The notes under the pieces are model-generated. The model worked only from the letters and a program-made list of their open reading frames with translations. It searched no databases and was not told the DNA's origin. Positions 15,647-25,078 of a DNA stretch of 64,000 nt are shown piece by piece. Source of the DNA: Melghirimyces algeriensis (GTDB lineage Bacteria > Bacillota > Bacilli > Thermoactinomycetales > DSM-45169); NCBI RefSeq assembly GCF_900182565.1, contig NZ_FXTI01000012.1, positions 24,724-88,723 of the forward strand, written 5' to 3'. The first letter of the stretch is position 1. The number at the start of each line of letters is the position of its first letter. A program made the position numbers and the translations under genes.

Positions 15647-16369
15647 TCAGGAAAATACTTTTTGTTCCCACTCCCGGCATTGCGCTTTCCACATCGATTC
15701 CACAGGTTTCTCCTTTTGCAACCATTCCAGCGGAATGCCCAGATTGACGAGTCGCCCTTGAACTGTCACCCGTGTTACACCCGCTGGGAGCACATTCCCT
15801 GTTTCCACCAGACGAGTAAGATCTGAGAGTTGAAGGACTGGATGCCGAAAGAGCACCGCCTCCCGTAGCAATGAAACATGTTCCCCCCGAACCCGCCGAA
15901 CGGGTCCGGCTTCACTGTAAGTGCGTACCAACCGATGCCATACTTCCAGTTGCTCTTTCATGGAAGGATGGTCCCCTGACGGACCAAAACACCCCTGTGT
16001 TCCTTCAGCGGTCTTCCACTCGATTTGATAGATGTCCTCTCGCTTTCGTCCGACCCAGGAACATTCTGGATCCATATGAAGCTCTTTCATCCACTTTCCC
16101 ATCTTGACGACATGATCCCAAGCTCCTACCGTTACGGCCATCGGATGGACCACTTGCACAGGAATCCTCTGACAGCCCAGCCGAACAAGAGATGCATACC
16201 GATGGGCTCCATCAAGGACCATACATTCCCCGTTGGACAATTCCATTCCGATAATGGGGTTCCATAGGATTCCATCCTTTTGGATCTGTTGACAGGTCTT
16301 CTCCAGTCTCTCTGCTTCATGTTGTTCATGCAAACGAATCCGTTCGGTTTCCACCAACTTCAGGGACAT
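15647..16369 (-). CDS. sbnI: SbnI-like serine kinase/regulator (ParB-Srx fold)
   Basis: 240 residues (S. aureus SbnI is 254). The N-terminal ParB/sulfiredoxin-like domain shows VLDGAHRYASLVRLG, the nucleotide-binding motif of the family. In S. aureus SbnI phosphorylates free L-serine to O-phosphoserine, the substrate of SbnA, and also binds heme and DNA to control the sbn genes. Last gene of the operon; its start abuts the sbnH stop. Confidence 0.85.
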   Translation of the reverse strand: MSLKLVETERIRLHEQHEAERLEKTCQQIQKDGILWNPIIGMELSNGECMVLDGAHRYASLVRLGCQRIPVQVVHPMAVTVGAWDHVVKMGKWMKELHMDPECSWVGRKREDIYQIEWKTAEGTQGCFGPSGDHPSMKEQLEVWHRLVRTYSEAGPVRRVRGEHVSLLREAVLFRHPVLQLSDLTRLVETGNVLPAGVTRVTVQGRLVNLGIPLEWLQKEKPVESMWKAQCREWEQKVFS

Positions 16370-17595
16370 CAGAATTCCCCTCCCACGTGTGCCAAAGGAG
16401 ATGCAAGTCGAAAATAATGTTGTTCAGGATGCGGATGACTTAAGAAATCATGATGAGAGATCGACCAACCGTAGGCACCTGTGTTGTGAAACAATAAAAC
16501 ATCTCCAACCCGAATCCTGGAAACAGGGATATCATGAGCCAAAACATCCTTGGGTGTACAGAGCTGACCGACCACTGTCACAGGTGAATCGACGACTTCT
16601 TGTCTTGGGAATGGATAATCCCATCGTTCGACAGGGACGACTTCAAAGGGATGACTGTACTGCCATGAAACAGGAAGACGAAAATGGTGGGTCCCTCCCC
16701 GAATCACGGCATAATGTTTGCCGTGGTTTTGTTTGAGATCCAGAACTTCCACCGCATAGCATCCACACGTTGCGGTAAGATATCGACCGCATTCAAATTG
16801 AACCATCTCCAGGGTATCCGGAAGTCCCTGTTCCAGAGCGGTTAATGGAGGGAGGAACCGATCCCAGTCAAAGGACTGCTCTGGATGGAGCAAGTCAACT
16901 CCTATTCCGCCTCCCACATTCAGGACGGTTACCTGGATACCAAGTTCCTTTTCCCAGGCGAGAATCTTGTTTACATACAGATGGAGCAGTTGGATATGGC
17001 GCTCCACATCCAGATTGTTGGACAGAGAGTGGAAATGGAAGCCTTCCAGTTTCACTCCGTCCAGTTCTTGTGCAAGTCGAACGGCCTGCGGAATCTCTTC
17101 TTCATTGATCCCAAATTGTGTGGGTCGACCGGCCATATGCAGGGTGGCGGAGGGAAAGGGTCCCCTTAAGTTGACGCGCAGAAGAATGGGCATTTGTGCC
17201 TCTTGTTTTTTGGCGATCCATGCCACCCGTCTCAATTCCTGTACACTTTCCACATGAATGCGTTCCACACCCAGGCGAATCGCCGCTTCGATCTCTCCGT
17301 CCGTTTTGCCGGGCCCTCCGAAAATGATGGGAAGATTTCCTCCTGCTTCCTTTGCCTTTTCAACCTCTCCAAGAGAAGCGACCTCAAAACCATCGATCAC
17401 AGAAGAGAGAGATTTTAGGATCTCCCTCTCCGAGTTGGCCTTCATCGCATAATACATACGAAAACGACCGGGCAAGGAAGATACAACCTTCTGCGTATGC
17501 TTTTCCAAATGATCCAAGTCATACAAATAAGCGCATATCGGCTCATTATCTGCATGTTTTCTGGCATCAATCCAATCCTTGAAACGGGCGTTCAT
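16369..17595 (-). CDS. sbnH: PLP-dependent decarboxylase of staphyloferrin B synthesis
   Basis: 408 residues, fold-type III group IV decarboxylase. YAMKAN at about 49-54 holds the PLP lysine; HFHSLSNN and GGGIGVDL are the phosphate- and substrate-binding segments. In the staphyloferrin B route SbnH decarboxylates the citryl-L-Dap intermediate to citryl-diaminoethane. The start overlaps the sbnG stop. Confidence 0.9.
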   Translation of the reverse strand: MNARFKDWIDARKHADNEPICAYLYDLDHLEKHTQKVVSSLPGRFRMYYAMKANSEREILKSLSSVIDGFEVASLGEVEKAKEAGGNLPIIFGGPGKTDGEIEAAIRLGVERIHVESVQELRRVAWIAKKQEAQMPILLRVNLRGPFPSATLHMAGRPTQFGINEEEIPQAVRLAQELDGVKLEGFHFHSLSNNLDVERHIQLLHLYVNKILAWEKELGIQVTVLNVGGGIGVDLLHPEQSFDWDRFLPPLTALEQGLPDTLEMVQFECGRYLTATCGCYAVEVLDLKQNHGKHYAVIRGGTHHFRLPVSWQYSHPFEVVPVERWDYPFPRQEVVDSPVTVVGQLCTPKDVLAHDIPVSRIRVGDVLLFHNTGAYGWSISHHDFLSHPHPEQHYFRLASPLAHVGGEF

Positions 17596-18377
17596 GCCTG
17601 ACCCTCCCTCTCCATACTCCTTTTCATCGTTTCAAGGTGAGAGCGTACAGCCCGAAACGCAAGGCCCCGTTCCTCACCCAGCACAAATGCCCGTACGCCC
17701 CGCTCCTTCCATGTCTGAATATCTTCTTCCAATCGGGGGATCGCACAAAAGGGAACATCATGCTGAACAGTCTGATCATGTATTCGCTGAAGAGCCTCCC
17801 GGACCATGGGATGACGTGTTTGCCACGGTATCCCAAAAGATTGGGATAAATCAGCCGCCCCTTCCAATACCATATCCACACCGTTGACGGAAAGAATGTC
17901 ATCCAGATTCTCTACCCCGACTCTATTTTCAATCATGGGGATCACCATTACTTCGCGATTGGCTAGGTGAATATACTCCTCCAGATTGATGATTCCAAAT
18001 CCTGGAACCCTCCCTCCATTCAGACTCCGCATCCCTTCCGGAAAGTACCGCGATGCCCGAACAACATCCTCCACATCCTTTCCACTATTCACATGAGGAA
18101 CTACCACTCCTTGCGCCCCGGCATCCAATGCACGCAGGATAGAACCAAATGCTGTATCCGGTACACGAACCAGCGGAGTGATGTTTCGCGCTTCCGCCGC
18201 ACGAATCATGTTTTCCAGTGTCTCCGGATTGATCAGGGTATGTTCCGTATCGATAATTACAAAGTCATAACCTGCACAGGCAATGATCTCCACATGCACC
18301 GGAGATGGAATGGAACAGAACAATCCCCATACGGTATGGCCATTGTCCAGCTTTCGTTTCAGCTCATTCCGTCTCAA
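17592..18377 (-). CDS. sbnG: Citrate synthase of siderophore synthesis (HpcH/HpaI aldolase fold)
   Basis: 261 residues. FVIIDTEHTLINPE, GAQGVVVPHVNSGKD and PMIENRVGVENLDDIL mark the metal-dependent HpcH/HpaI barrel, including the catalytic Glu and Asp of the aldolase group. SbnG makes citrate from oxaloacetate and acetyl-CoA independently of the TCA cycle. Without the sbn context it would be called a 2,4-dihydroxyhept-2-ene-1,7-dioic acid aldolase. It overlaps sbnF by 14 bases. Confidence 0.88.
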   Translation of the reverse strand: MRRNELKRKLDNGHTVWGLFCSIPSPVHVEIIACAGYDFVIIDTEHTLINPETLENMIRAAEARNITPLVRVPDTAFGSILRALDAGAQGVVVPHVNSGKDVEDVVRASRYFPEGMRSLNGGRVPGFGIINLEEYIHLANREVMVIPMIENRVGVENLDDILSVNGVDMVLEGAADLSQSFGIPWQTRHPMVREALQRIHDQTVQHDVPFCAIPRLEEDIQTWKERGVRAFVLGEERGLAFRAVRSHLETMKRSMEREGQA

Positions 18378-20193
18378 GACTATTTCCTCCTTCCTTAGAA
18401 GTAATGCGGGCCAGCGGATTCCGAACCTGATGAACCCGAAGTTCCGTTTCCTGAAACAGACGACGCTTGGTTAACTGCTCCACCTCCACTTTGGATGCAA
18501 ACAGGTCAAACACCTGAAAACGGGGGGCTAAATCGGAAAACCGCTTCTGATACTGATCCACAGTTTCCCGTACCATCTTCCAAAACTGTTCTTCCTTCAA
18601 GTCGTATGCATCTTTCAAGAATATCGACAGCTCCCCCAGGTTTACAAAAAAGAACGCATCCAGCATAAAGTCAGCCACTTGCTGCGGATCTTCCGCTTCG
18701 ATAAAGGAGTTGCGGTTTACTCTGGCATGCGCTTCCGGTGTGGCAGCCAAGTGAGGCTGTTCTTCCGGATGGGTCAAATGCTTCGTGCAAAAGCGGATTC
18801 CATCGTGAAAATCCTTTAGTGCGATCCGCTCCGGCACTCCATTTCGATGGATCAACACCATGTTTTGTGCGTGTGCTTCCATGCCGATCCCATAGGCATA
18901 CAACAGATGGAGGATAGGGGGCACAGCGGTTTCCAATACCGCTTTGGTCCATGTCACCACTCCCTGGTCGCGAACCCAAGGATCGATCAAAGGCACACCG
19001 TCCACATCCTGTTGACACAGACCATTAAAAGGAACTGCTTCCTCATCAGGAAGAAGATACGTATGAAGACTCTCCCTCCATATCGCACTGAAGGCTCCAT
19101 AAGTCCGATCTTTCACTGGGGCAGAAACCGGCCACTGACATACAGCTCCCGCTACCTCCCCCAACAAAACCAACCGACATTGCTCTCGCAGATAATCATC
19201 CCTTTTTAAAATTTTGTGCAACCAATTCGTAATTTTCGGTGCATTTTCCACTGTATGAGGCGCCAGCACACGCGATGTGGAAGTGTTAAGAATACTGAGT
19301 GACAGTTTAACAGACAGCCGTTTGGGATGAGTCACATTTGCAAGTGTGCGAATGGATTGCTGAGGGCGGTATATATCCTGAGAAGGTCCCAGGTATAAGA
19401 TATCTCCCGTTTGCAGGGCTTGCTGGTAATGGATAGCGATTATATGCTCCCATTGCCAGGGATGGACAGGGATTGGCACGTAGCCCTCCGGATCTTCTCC
19501 CATCCCATCGGCCGCAATCCGCAGTTCGTCTTTTACCATGCCTGACAGGGTATACAGCCGCTCTTCAGAAGAAAGGTGATCGGTAACGATCAAATGGGCA
19601 TGCTCCCTCCGGACCGCCAGCCAAACGGGACGGATGTCCGGGAGAAATTCAGGTCCATATGAGAGATGGTCATTCAGAGCAAATCCAACCCGTGATTTGT
19701 AGGAAGGGTGATAAGGATGCCCATCCATCAACTCCCCTTCCAGGTCATCATACTTTTTGTCCATCACGGTTCGGCATTCAAGCCTTCGGATATATTGACA
19801 AAGGGTATCTTTTGTCCATGTCTCTTCCAATTCTCTTGCAAATTGATTGAGCCGCTCTGGATCAGCCCCCATCCCAGCCTGCATTTCTTCCAGGAAAAGG
19901 GGAAGAGAAACCGCTTCTTCATCCGCTCGAACAAGTGGTGAAACCAAGCGAATCCGATCAAATGAGAAACGTCGCTCCCCTTGACACCGATAGACCACAC
20001 AATCCCCCGCCCGGTTCCGCCCTTTCATTTCAAAGAGCAAGACACCTTTCTTCTCCTGTACGGTTGGGGTCAAAACACCTTCATAAATTAAGCTCTCCAC
20101 CAGTTGTCGAAACAGGCGTCGTCGAACCTGGACGGCTTCTTGAGACTGAAAAGCCCGAATCATCCAATCTGTCGGATTCTGGGTCTGTTTCAT
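18364..20193 (-). CDS. sbnF: NIS siderophore synthetase SbnF (IucA/IucC family)
   Basis: 609 residues. HPYHPSYKSRVGF, PVHPWQWEH and KLSLSILNTSTSRVL are the ATP- and citrate-binding segments, and GIGMEAHAQNMVL with KDFHDGIRF lies in the C-terminal ferric-reductase-like part. In S. aureus SbnF condenses citryl-diaminoethane with L-Dap. The reading frame extends to 20262, but ATG at 20193 follows GGAGG by 12 bases and avoids a deep overlap with sbnE. Confidence 0.9.
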   Translation of the reverse strand: MKQTQNPTDWMIRAFQSQEAVQVRRRLFRQLVESLIYEGVLTPTVQEKKGVLLFEMKGRNRAGDCVVYRCQGERRFSFDRIRLVSPLVRADEEAVSLPLFLEEMQAGMGADPERLNQFARELEETWTKDTLCQYIRRLECRTVMDKKYDDLEGELMDGHPYHPSYKSRVGFALNDHLSYGPEFLPDIRPVWLAVRREHAHLIVTDHLSSEERLYTLSGMVKDELRIAADGMGEDPEGYVPIPVHPWQWEHIIAIHYQQALQTGDILYLGPSQDIYRPQQSIRTLANVTHPKRLSVKLSLSILNTSTSRVLAPHTVENAPKITNWLHKILKRDDYLREQCRLVLLGEVAGAVCQWPVSAPVKDRTYGAFSAIWRESLHTYLLPDEEAVPFNGLCQQDVDGVPLIDPWVRDQGVVTWTKAVLETAVPPILHLLYAYGIGMEAHAQNMVLIHRNGVPERIALKDFHDGIRFCTKHLTHPEEQPHLAATPEAHARVNRNSFIEAEDPQQVADFMLDAFFFVNLGELSIFLKDAYDLKEEQFWKMVRETVDQYQKRFSDLAPRFQVFDLFASKVEVEQLTKRRLFQETELRVHQVRNPLARITSKEGGNSLETE

Positions 20194-20194
20194 T

Positions 20195-21958
20195 CTAGTT
20201 GTCATCCTCCTTTGCCTCCCGAATCGGATTGCGAATCCATACATAATCCGGTCGCTCTCCACGCTCGCAAAAGCAACTGATCAGGTTTGCTTTTGCCGGC
20301 AGTTGAAAATTGTCTAGAAGATCCTCCAAATAAGGATGTGCTTCTTTGCTCCACTCCTGTTTCCAGTCCAACAGCCGCTTTCGAACAACCTTCCACAGCC
20401 CTCTTTCATCGATCTGTCCGTGATAAGAAAGAATATGAATAAGATGACCGATATGATTGGTTAGAACATAGTATTTCATCCGTTTCCACGCTTCCTGGTC
20501 GTCATAGAGAACCGGGCTTTCCGGAGAAATGGCGTCCGCTTTTCCCTGTTCCCAAGCCCTTTCACGACTGATGCTGACACCCTCCATATCCCGAACCCAA
20601 AACTGAACCGGCCAACCCTCATCCAATTCTACAAGCGCATTTTGCACATGGGCTTCCAAACTGATCCCATCCTGTATCCACGCGTTTAGAATCGGTTGAA
20701 GCGAAAGAGAGAGATAGGCATCCAACCATCTCTGAATCAATGAAGGAGATAGCTCTCCTCCAGCTCTGCGGACAGCCTGAAGCAACCAGGGTTCCTGATC
20801 CGGCAACTCCTCCAGAAGGGAAGCCACCACCCACGGGGTACGACCTTTCTTTACAAAAGGATGTTCACGAAACAGTACAGCAGTATCTTCTGCCCAAGAT
20901 GCAATCCGTCGATATCCCCAGTCCAACAGCACTCCAAAGTGGGGATGGTTCCAATGCTGTCTCCGATCTGCAATATATTTACCTGCGTCCAAGGTTCTGC
21001 TCACATGATCCGGAGGGTTGGTTCGGTAGAAATTGGTGATCTGTACACGGAGAGGGAGCTTCCAAGCTGTCGCAAACCCCGGATCACAAACCGTCCGAAC
21101 GGAAGACGTCGGATACACGGGGTCCCCCAAAGGTCCCAAATCAACCACTTCGCCAGCTTGAACGCGTTCCTGAAACCATGTCTGTCTCAAAAGATACCGA
21201 GCTTGCCATGGATGAAGAGGCAGAAGTGGATAGCCTCTCTTTTCCAAAGTCAGTTGAGCCATCGCCTCTTCCCGAACAGCTTTGGGAATCGGCTCATCTA
21301 TGTTATGGAACAGCTTTTCTTCCTCCAAGTAAGCCGGATGAACGGCGAAATAATGCAGCATAAACTGGGCTCCCAGCTCAGGGGCATATCGCTTTAGATC
21401 TTTATGGGTAAACCCCTTTGAACTTTTGGGTGTCGGATGAAAGGGATGACCCATCAACAGCGCCTGTTCCGCTTCTCTTCCCCCTTGACCCCAATATCGA
21501 AGCGAATGTTGCCGTTGTTGAAGATACAAGTCCGTTTTCTCCACGCTGTTTTGAATCTGGCGCAGGAATGGTTCCACCCGTTGTGTCACATTCTCCCCTT
21601 CGCGAGCAATCGCCCACTCTTGCAACAGGTTTCGCGCCAACTCTTCAACGGAGTTTACCGGTTGAATTCCCTTCTCTGTCTTCAACCAAAAATGTTTTCC
21701 ATACCGATGATGTCCCATGAAAGAATAGTGGGAGAATGTCCCAAACAACCTTTTGCCACTTTTCGGCAATTCCAGCAAGAAAGGCTCTTCTCCTCTCTCA
21801 ACACAAATCCGCCACTCACCCGGAGCTTCATCGGAAACATCTCCACGGACGCGTGGATCTGGCTGTTCCGTTTCTCTGAGATAGGCATTAAGCAGACGCA
21901 TCACGGCTCCCCGTTCCGCAGTTGGGGAACAGTGTACCGGTGTGTGATTCTGTTTCAT
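20195..21958 (-). CDS. sbnE: NIS siderophore synthetase SbnE (IucA/IucC family)
   Basis: 587 residues, near the 578 of S. aureus SbnE. GHPFHPTPKSSKGF, LHPWQARYLL, TSSVRTVCD and GISLEAHVQNALVEL are the NIS synthetase motifs. SbnE couples citrate with L-2,3-diaminopropionate as the first assembly step. It is second of three synthetases in the cluster. The C-terminal RDMEGVSISRER replaces the more usual KD segment but sits in the expected place. Confidence 0.9.
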   Translation of the reverse strand: MKQNHTPVHCSPTAERGAVMRLLNAYLRETEQPDPRVRGDVSDEAPGEWRICVERGEEPFLLELPKSGKRLFGTFSHYSFMGHHRYGKHFWLKTEKGIQPVNSVEELARNLLQEWAIAREGENVTQRVEPFLRQIQNSVEKTDLYLQQRQHSLRYWGQGGREAEQALLMGHPFHPTPKSSKGFTHKDLKRYAPELGAQFMLHYFAVHPAYLEEEKLFHNIDEPIPKAVREEAMAQLTLEKRGYPLLPLHPWQARYLLRQTWFQERVQAGEVVDLGPLGDPVYPTSSVRTVCDPGFATAWKLPLRVQITNFYRTNPPDHVSRTLDAGKYIADRRQHWNHPHFGVLLDWGYRRIASWAEDTAVLFREHPFVKKGRTPWVVASLLEELPDQEPWLLQAVRRAGGELSPSLIQRWLDAYLSLSLQPILNAWIQDGISLEAHVQNALVELDEGWPVQFWVRDMEGVSISRERAWEQGKADAISPESPVLYDDQEAWKRMKYYVLTNHIGHLIHILSYHGQIDERGLWKVVRKRLLDWKQEWSKEAHPYLEDLLDNFQLPAKANLISCFCERGERPDYVWIRNPIREAKEDDN

Positions 21959-21973
21959 TGATTCCCACCTTTC

Positions 21974-23236
21974 TTATAACTGATCATTCACTTGCTGAAC
22001 CGAACCCTGCCGGGTCTTTAATCGAAACAAACGGAAGAAGTCTGAGCGATATGGGCGGACGAGGGGGAGCATCAGCAGAGCGGCCACCATAAACAGTCCA
22101 CCTATAAAAACAAAGGCAAATTCGGCTGATAGCCAACTGGAGATCCAAGCCGTGGAAAAGGAGCCGATTACTTGACCGAGAACCAAAAAACTGTTCGTTA
22201 CCCCGATGGAGGCTCCCCGCACTTCCTCCCCGGAAGATTGAGATACCTTCATAAACACGGCAGGCAGTAAAGCCCCAAAACAAAAGCCTTGTACCATCCG
22301 CAGTGGAATCAACCAATAGAGATGATCCATTCCCATTTGAAGACAAATGGAAAGACCGCAAATCATCGAGGCAAGGAAAAAGTTTTTCTCCAAAGAGGAT
22401 CGATCGTTGCGCCGTCCCCACCAAAACCCGCCAAACATCGTCATCCCCCAGGTTAATGCCTGCAACAGTCCCACCCAGGTCGCTGCATAGTCAGGTGAGT
22501 CAGATAACTCCTGGACAAGCGGAGCAAAGACGACAACCAAGCCGAACACGCCTGCTTTTGCCAACATCCCCGCCAGAATCAGCATGCGGGAACCGGAATT
22601 TCTCAGCAACCGGAAAGACACGTCCCACAGCGACACATTTTCCCCTTTTTTTTCTCGTCTGCTGTGCGGGTCAGACAATGCCCAAACTGCCCAGCATCCA
22701 CTGACAGCTGTCAATCCCCCCATCAGCAGAAGCAAGCTCCGATATCCCAACAAATCTGCCAACAGACCACCCAGGAGCGGACCGGCCAGGGACCCAGCCG
22801 CCGTTGCTCCCTGGAAACTGCCAAAGGTGCGTCCCTGTTTTTCCGCAGGAGCTTCCGAACTGGCAAAGGCAGCCGCGGCATCCACCACTCCACCAAAAGC
22901 TCCCTGTATCAACCGAAACAGAAGCAGATGCCATGCCGTTTGAGCAAAGCCCATCAGAATCATGCTGGCGGACAGACCGAATACCGCCCGAACCACCATC
23001 CACTTTCTTCCCCAACGGTCCCCGACCTTTCCCCACAATGGAGAAGCCAGAAATAATGTGATCGCAGGGGCGGACAAGCAAAGACCTGTCCACCAATGAT
23101 TTTCACCACCAAACACACCTAACGTTTCCAAATAGAAAGGAAGCAGAGGAACCGCCACGGTCAAACCGGCTGTGGAGATAAACTGTGTCGCCCACAATAC
23201 GCGGAAATTGCGTCGGCGTCTGAAGGCTGGACTCAT
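21974..23236 (-). CDS. sbnD: MFS exporter of staphyloferrin B
   Basis: 420 residues with 12 predicted membrane segments. The MFS loop motif GKVGDRWGRKW between segments 2 and 3 is clear, and the second half repeats GGFWWGRRNDRS. S. aureus SbnD is 418 residues and secretes the siderophore. The start overlaps the sbnC stop by 4 bases. Confidence 0.9.
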   Translation of the reverse strand: MSPAFRRRRNFRVLWATQFISTAGLTVAVPLLPFYLETLGVFGGENHWWTGLCLSAPAITLFLASPLWGKVGDRWGRKWMVVRAVFGLSASMILMGFAQTAWHLLLFRLIQGAFGGVVDAAAAFASSEAPAEKQGRTFGSFQGATAAGSLAGPLLGGLLADLLGYRSLLLLMGGLTAVSGCWAVWALSDPHSRREKKGENVSLWDVSFRLLRNSGSRMLILAGMLAKAGVFGLVVVFAPLVQELSDSPDYAATWVGLLQALTWGMTMFGGFWWGRRNDRSSLEKNFFLASMICGLSICLQMGMDHLYWLIPLRMVQGFCFGALLPAVFMKVSQSSGEEVRGASIGVTNSFLVLGQVIGSFSTAWISSWLSAEFAFVFIGGLFMVAALLMLPLVRPYRSDFFRLFRLKTRQGSVQQVNDQL

Positions 23237-25059
23237 CTTCCGGATCTCTCCTGCCGAATGACTGCTGAAGTCAAGGGGTTGGGGATGCTCCCCATTCCTG
23301 AGGGCATACTCCCTCCTCCTGTTCCCTCCCTTTGAATCAAGGGGGTTAGAATCGTTTTAAATGGCCAAGTTTCCGTATGAAGCAAGATATCCCGGAAGAA
23401 TTCGGATACGGAAAAAGCCTCCTTATCAATCACCCTTTCGATCGATTCACGAATTTCCCGCCAAAAGACTTCCTCTTCGATCTCCCAATCCCGACTCCAA
23501 GCATCCGCGATGGCAAACAGGTTGACTTGGATTCCTAACGTCTGAAAATAAGCCAACAGTGCTTCTGGATCAGGGAGAATGAGGGTATTGGGCGTCCCAG
23601 GCTTAACCGTATACTGGGGAGGTTGAATTCCAGCAGCCTTCATCCAAGGCGGATAAATCCGTAACGTATCGTGATCCCGCAAGACCATTTTCTCTGGAAC
23701 CCCCTGACGGAAGATCCACAGGACATTCTGACCATGCACCTCAGGCATCACTCCCCAAGAAGCAAAACGGAGAACCATCCGGATCAGTCCGTCGCAGATG
23801 GAGCGAAACAGTCGCAAAACGGATGTCCGATCATGAATCGGCAAGCCCAAACGATAAATGCTGCCTTGTACCGCCAATGCAGACATGGGAACAGGAAACA
23901 CCTCGGAGCCGTTTAGCAACCCTTCGGGGTATCGACGGATCTGGGCGGCAAGATGTCCTGGACGGTCTTCAAACAAATCATCGCGAGATGAGTGAAATGC
24001 ACACCAATCCCTTTCATCACACAGCTGAACCAATAGCTGCAATACCGGATCTTTACGAAGGATTTCTGTCATTGTCGCTTGTGCTTTTGAACCGTTTTCC
24101 AGATAACGGGGTGGCAGAATGCGAAGAGCACTTAGGGAACCAACACCTAATGACAGTTTGAGGTGTACCGTCTCCGTTGACTCAGGAATCAATGTACGCA
24201 ATGAAGAAGTCGCATGATAAGACCCGATATCATCAAGCAGAGGAAGGATTATACCCTGCTGAATCTCCTGTTTGAACAAAGACCCCAGGATATGATCTGA
24301 CTGCCATGGATGGAGGGGTACGGGAACCCAATGCTCCCTGGATATTCCTTTCCTCCTCATCTCTTCTGCCACTAGATGATCGGTATCGGGAGGAGACAGG
24401 AGGGTATCCATCCGATCCCCTTCTCCACCGGTTCGGATGTGATCCCGACGAACAGCGATCCAACTCAGGCCAAACGATTGGCCAAACTCCGGACTGTATG
24501 TTTGGTAATCTTCATCTGTCCACCCGGTTTTCGCCCGTGCCGTGGGATGGAAGGGCCGATCCCGCATGGAAGCCAATCGCTCTGTCCATAAAAAAGACCA
24601 GGGACGAGGGGAGGATTCTTTAAATTGCTGCCATGCCTTCTGAGCCAGACCTTGATGTTGCACGGCCAGCTGAAGTTCATTCAAGAACCCCTCTCCATTG
24701 GGAAATGGCCCCTTTTGCTGGAGTAAAAGACGGAGCAATTCCACGGCATCAATCTGTGTCACTCGATCTTTCTCAATCAGCAGAACGGGAAGACGACTAA
24801 ATTCCAATTGCTTGCGGATCGGGGAGCGTACCACCCGAAAGCGGATTTGTTGATCAGTCGACACCCGGTATTCATACCAGGATTCCCCTTGCTTTAAATC
24901 TCCTTCCCAAGCAACCGGTTCATCCAACAACCTCCCCTTTTCTGCCAACCCAAACAGATCTTCCACGAACATCGCGTTGATGAGATCCTGGAGGATGTGA
25001 ACGGAATCTTCTTGGACTGCAGCATCCGTCCGTTCGGCCTCCCCTGATGGCAACGTCAT
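23233..25059 (-). CDS. sbnC: NIS siderophore synthetase SbnC (IucA/IucC family)
   Basis: 608 residues. RPFHPTARAKTGW, PLHPWQSDHIL, TSSLRTLIPES, KLSLGVGSLSALRILP and MPEVHGQNVLWIF are the family motifs. In S. aureus SbnC adds alpha-ketoglutarate as the last assembly step. Its position right after sbnB matches the S. aureus order; it is not a duplicate of SbnE or SbnF. Confidence 0.9.
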   Translation of the reverse strand: MTLPSGEAERTDAAVQEDSVHILQDLINAMFVEDLFGLAEKGRLLDEPVAWEGDLKQGESWYEYRVSTDQQIRFRVVRSPIRKQLEFSRLPVLLIEKDRVTQIDAVELLRLLLQQKGPFPNGEGFLNELQLAVQHQGLAQKAWQQFKESSPRPWSFLWTERLASMRDRPFHPTARAKTGWTDEDYQTYSPEFGQSFGLSWIAVRRDHIRTGGEGDRMDTLLSPPDTDHLVAEEMRRKGISREHWVPVPLHPWQSDHILGSLFKQEIQQGIILPLLDDIGSYHATSSLRTLIPESTETVHLKLSLGVGSLSALRILPPRYLENGSKAQATMTEILRKDPVLQLLVQLCDERDWCAFHSSRDDLFEDRPGHLAAQIRRYPEGLLNGSEVFPVPMSALAVQGSIYRLGLPIHDRTSVLRLFRSICDGLIRMVLRFASWGVMPEVHGQNVLWIFRQGVPEKMVLRDHDTLRIYPPWMKAAGIQPPQYTVKPGTPNTLILPDPEALLAYFQTLGIQVNLFAIADAWSRDWEIEEEVFWREIRESIERVIDKEAFSVSEFFRDILLHTETWPFKTILTPLIQREGTGGGSMPSGMGSIPNPLTSAVIRQERSGR

Positions 25060-25078
25060 CCGTTCTCCCTCCTTTCAA

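Noticed and set aside
20739..21397. Long plus-strand reading frames inside sbnE and other sbn genes
   Set aside because: They are complements of clear minus-strand genes and show no family motifs.
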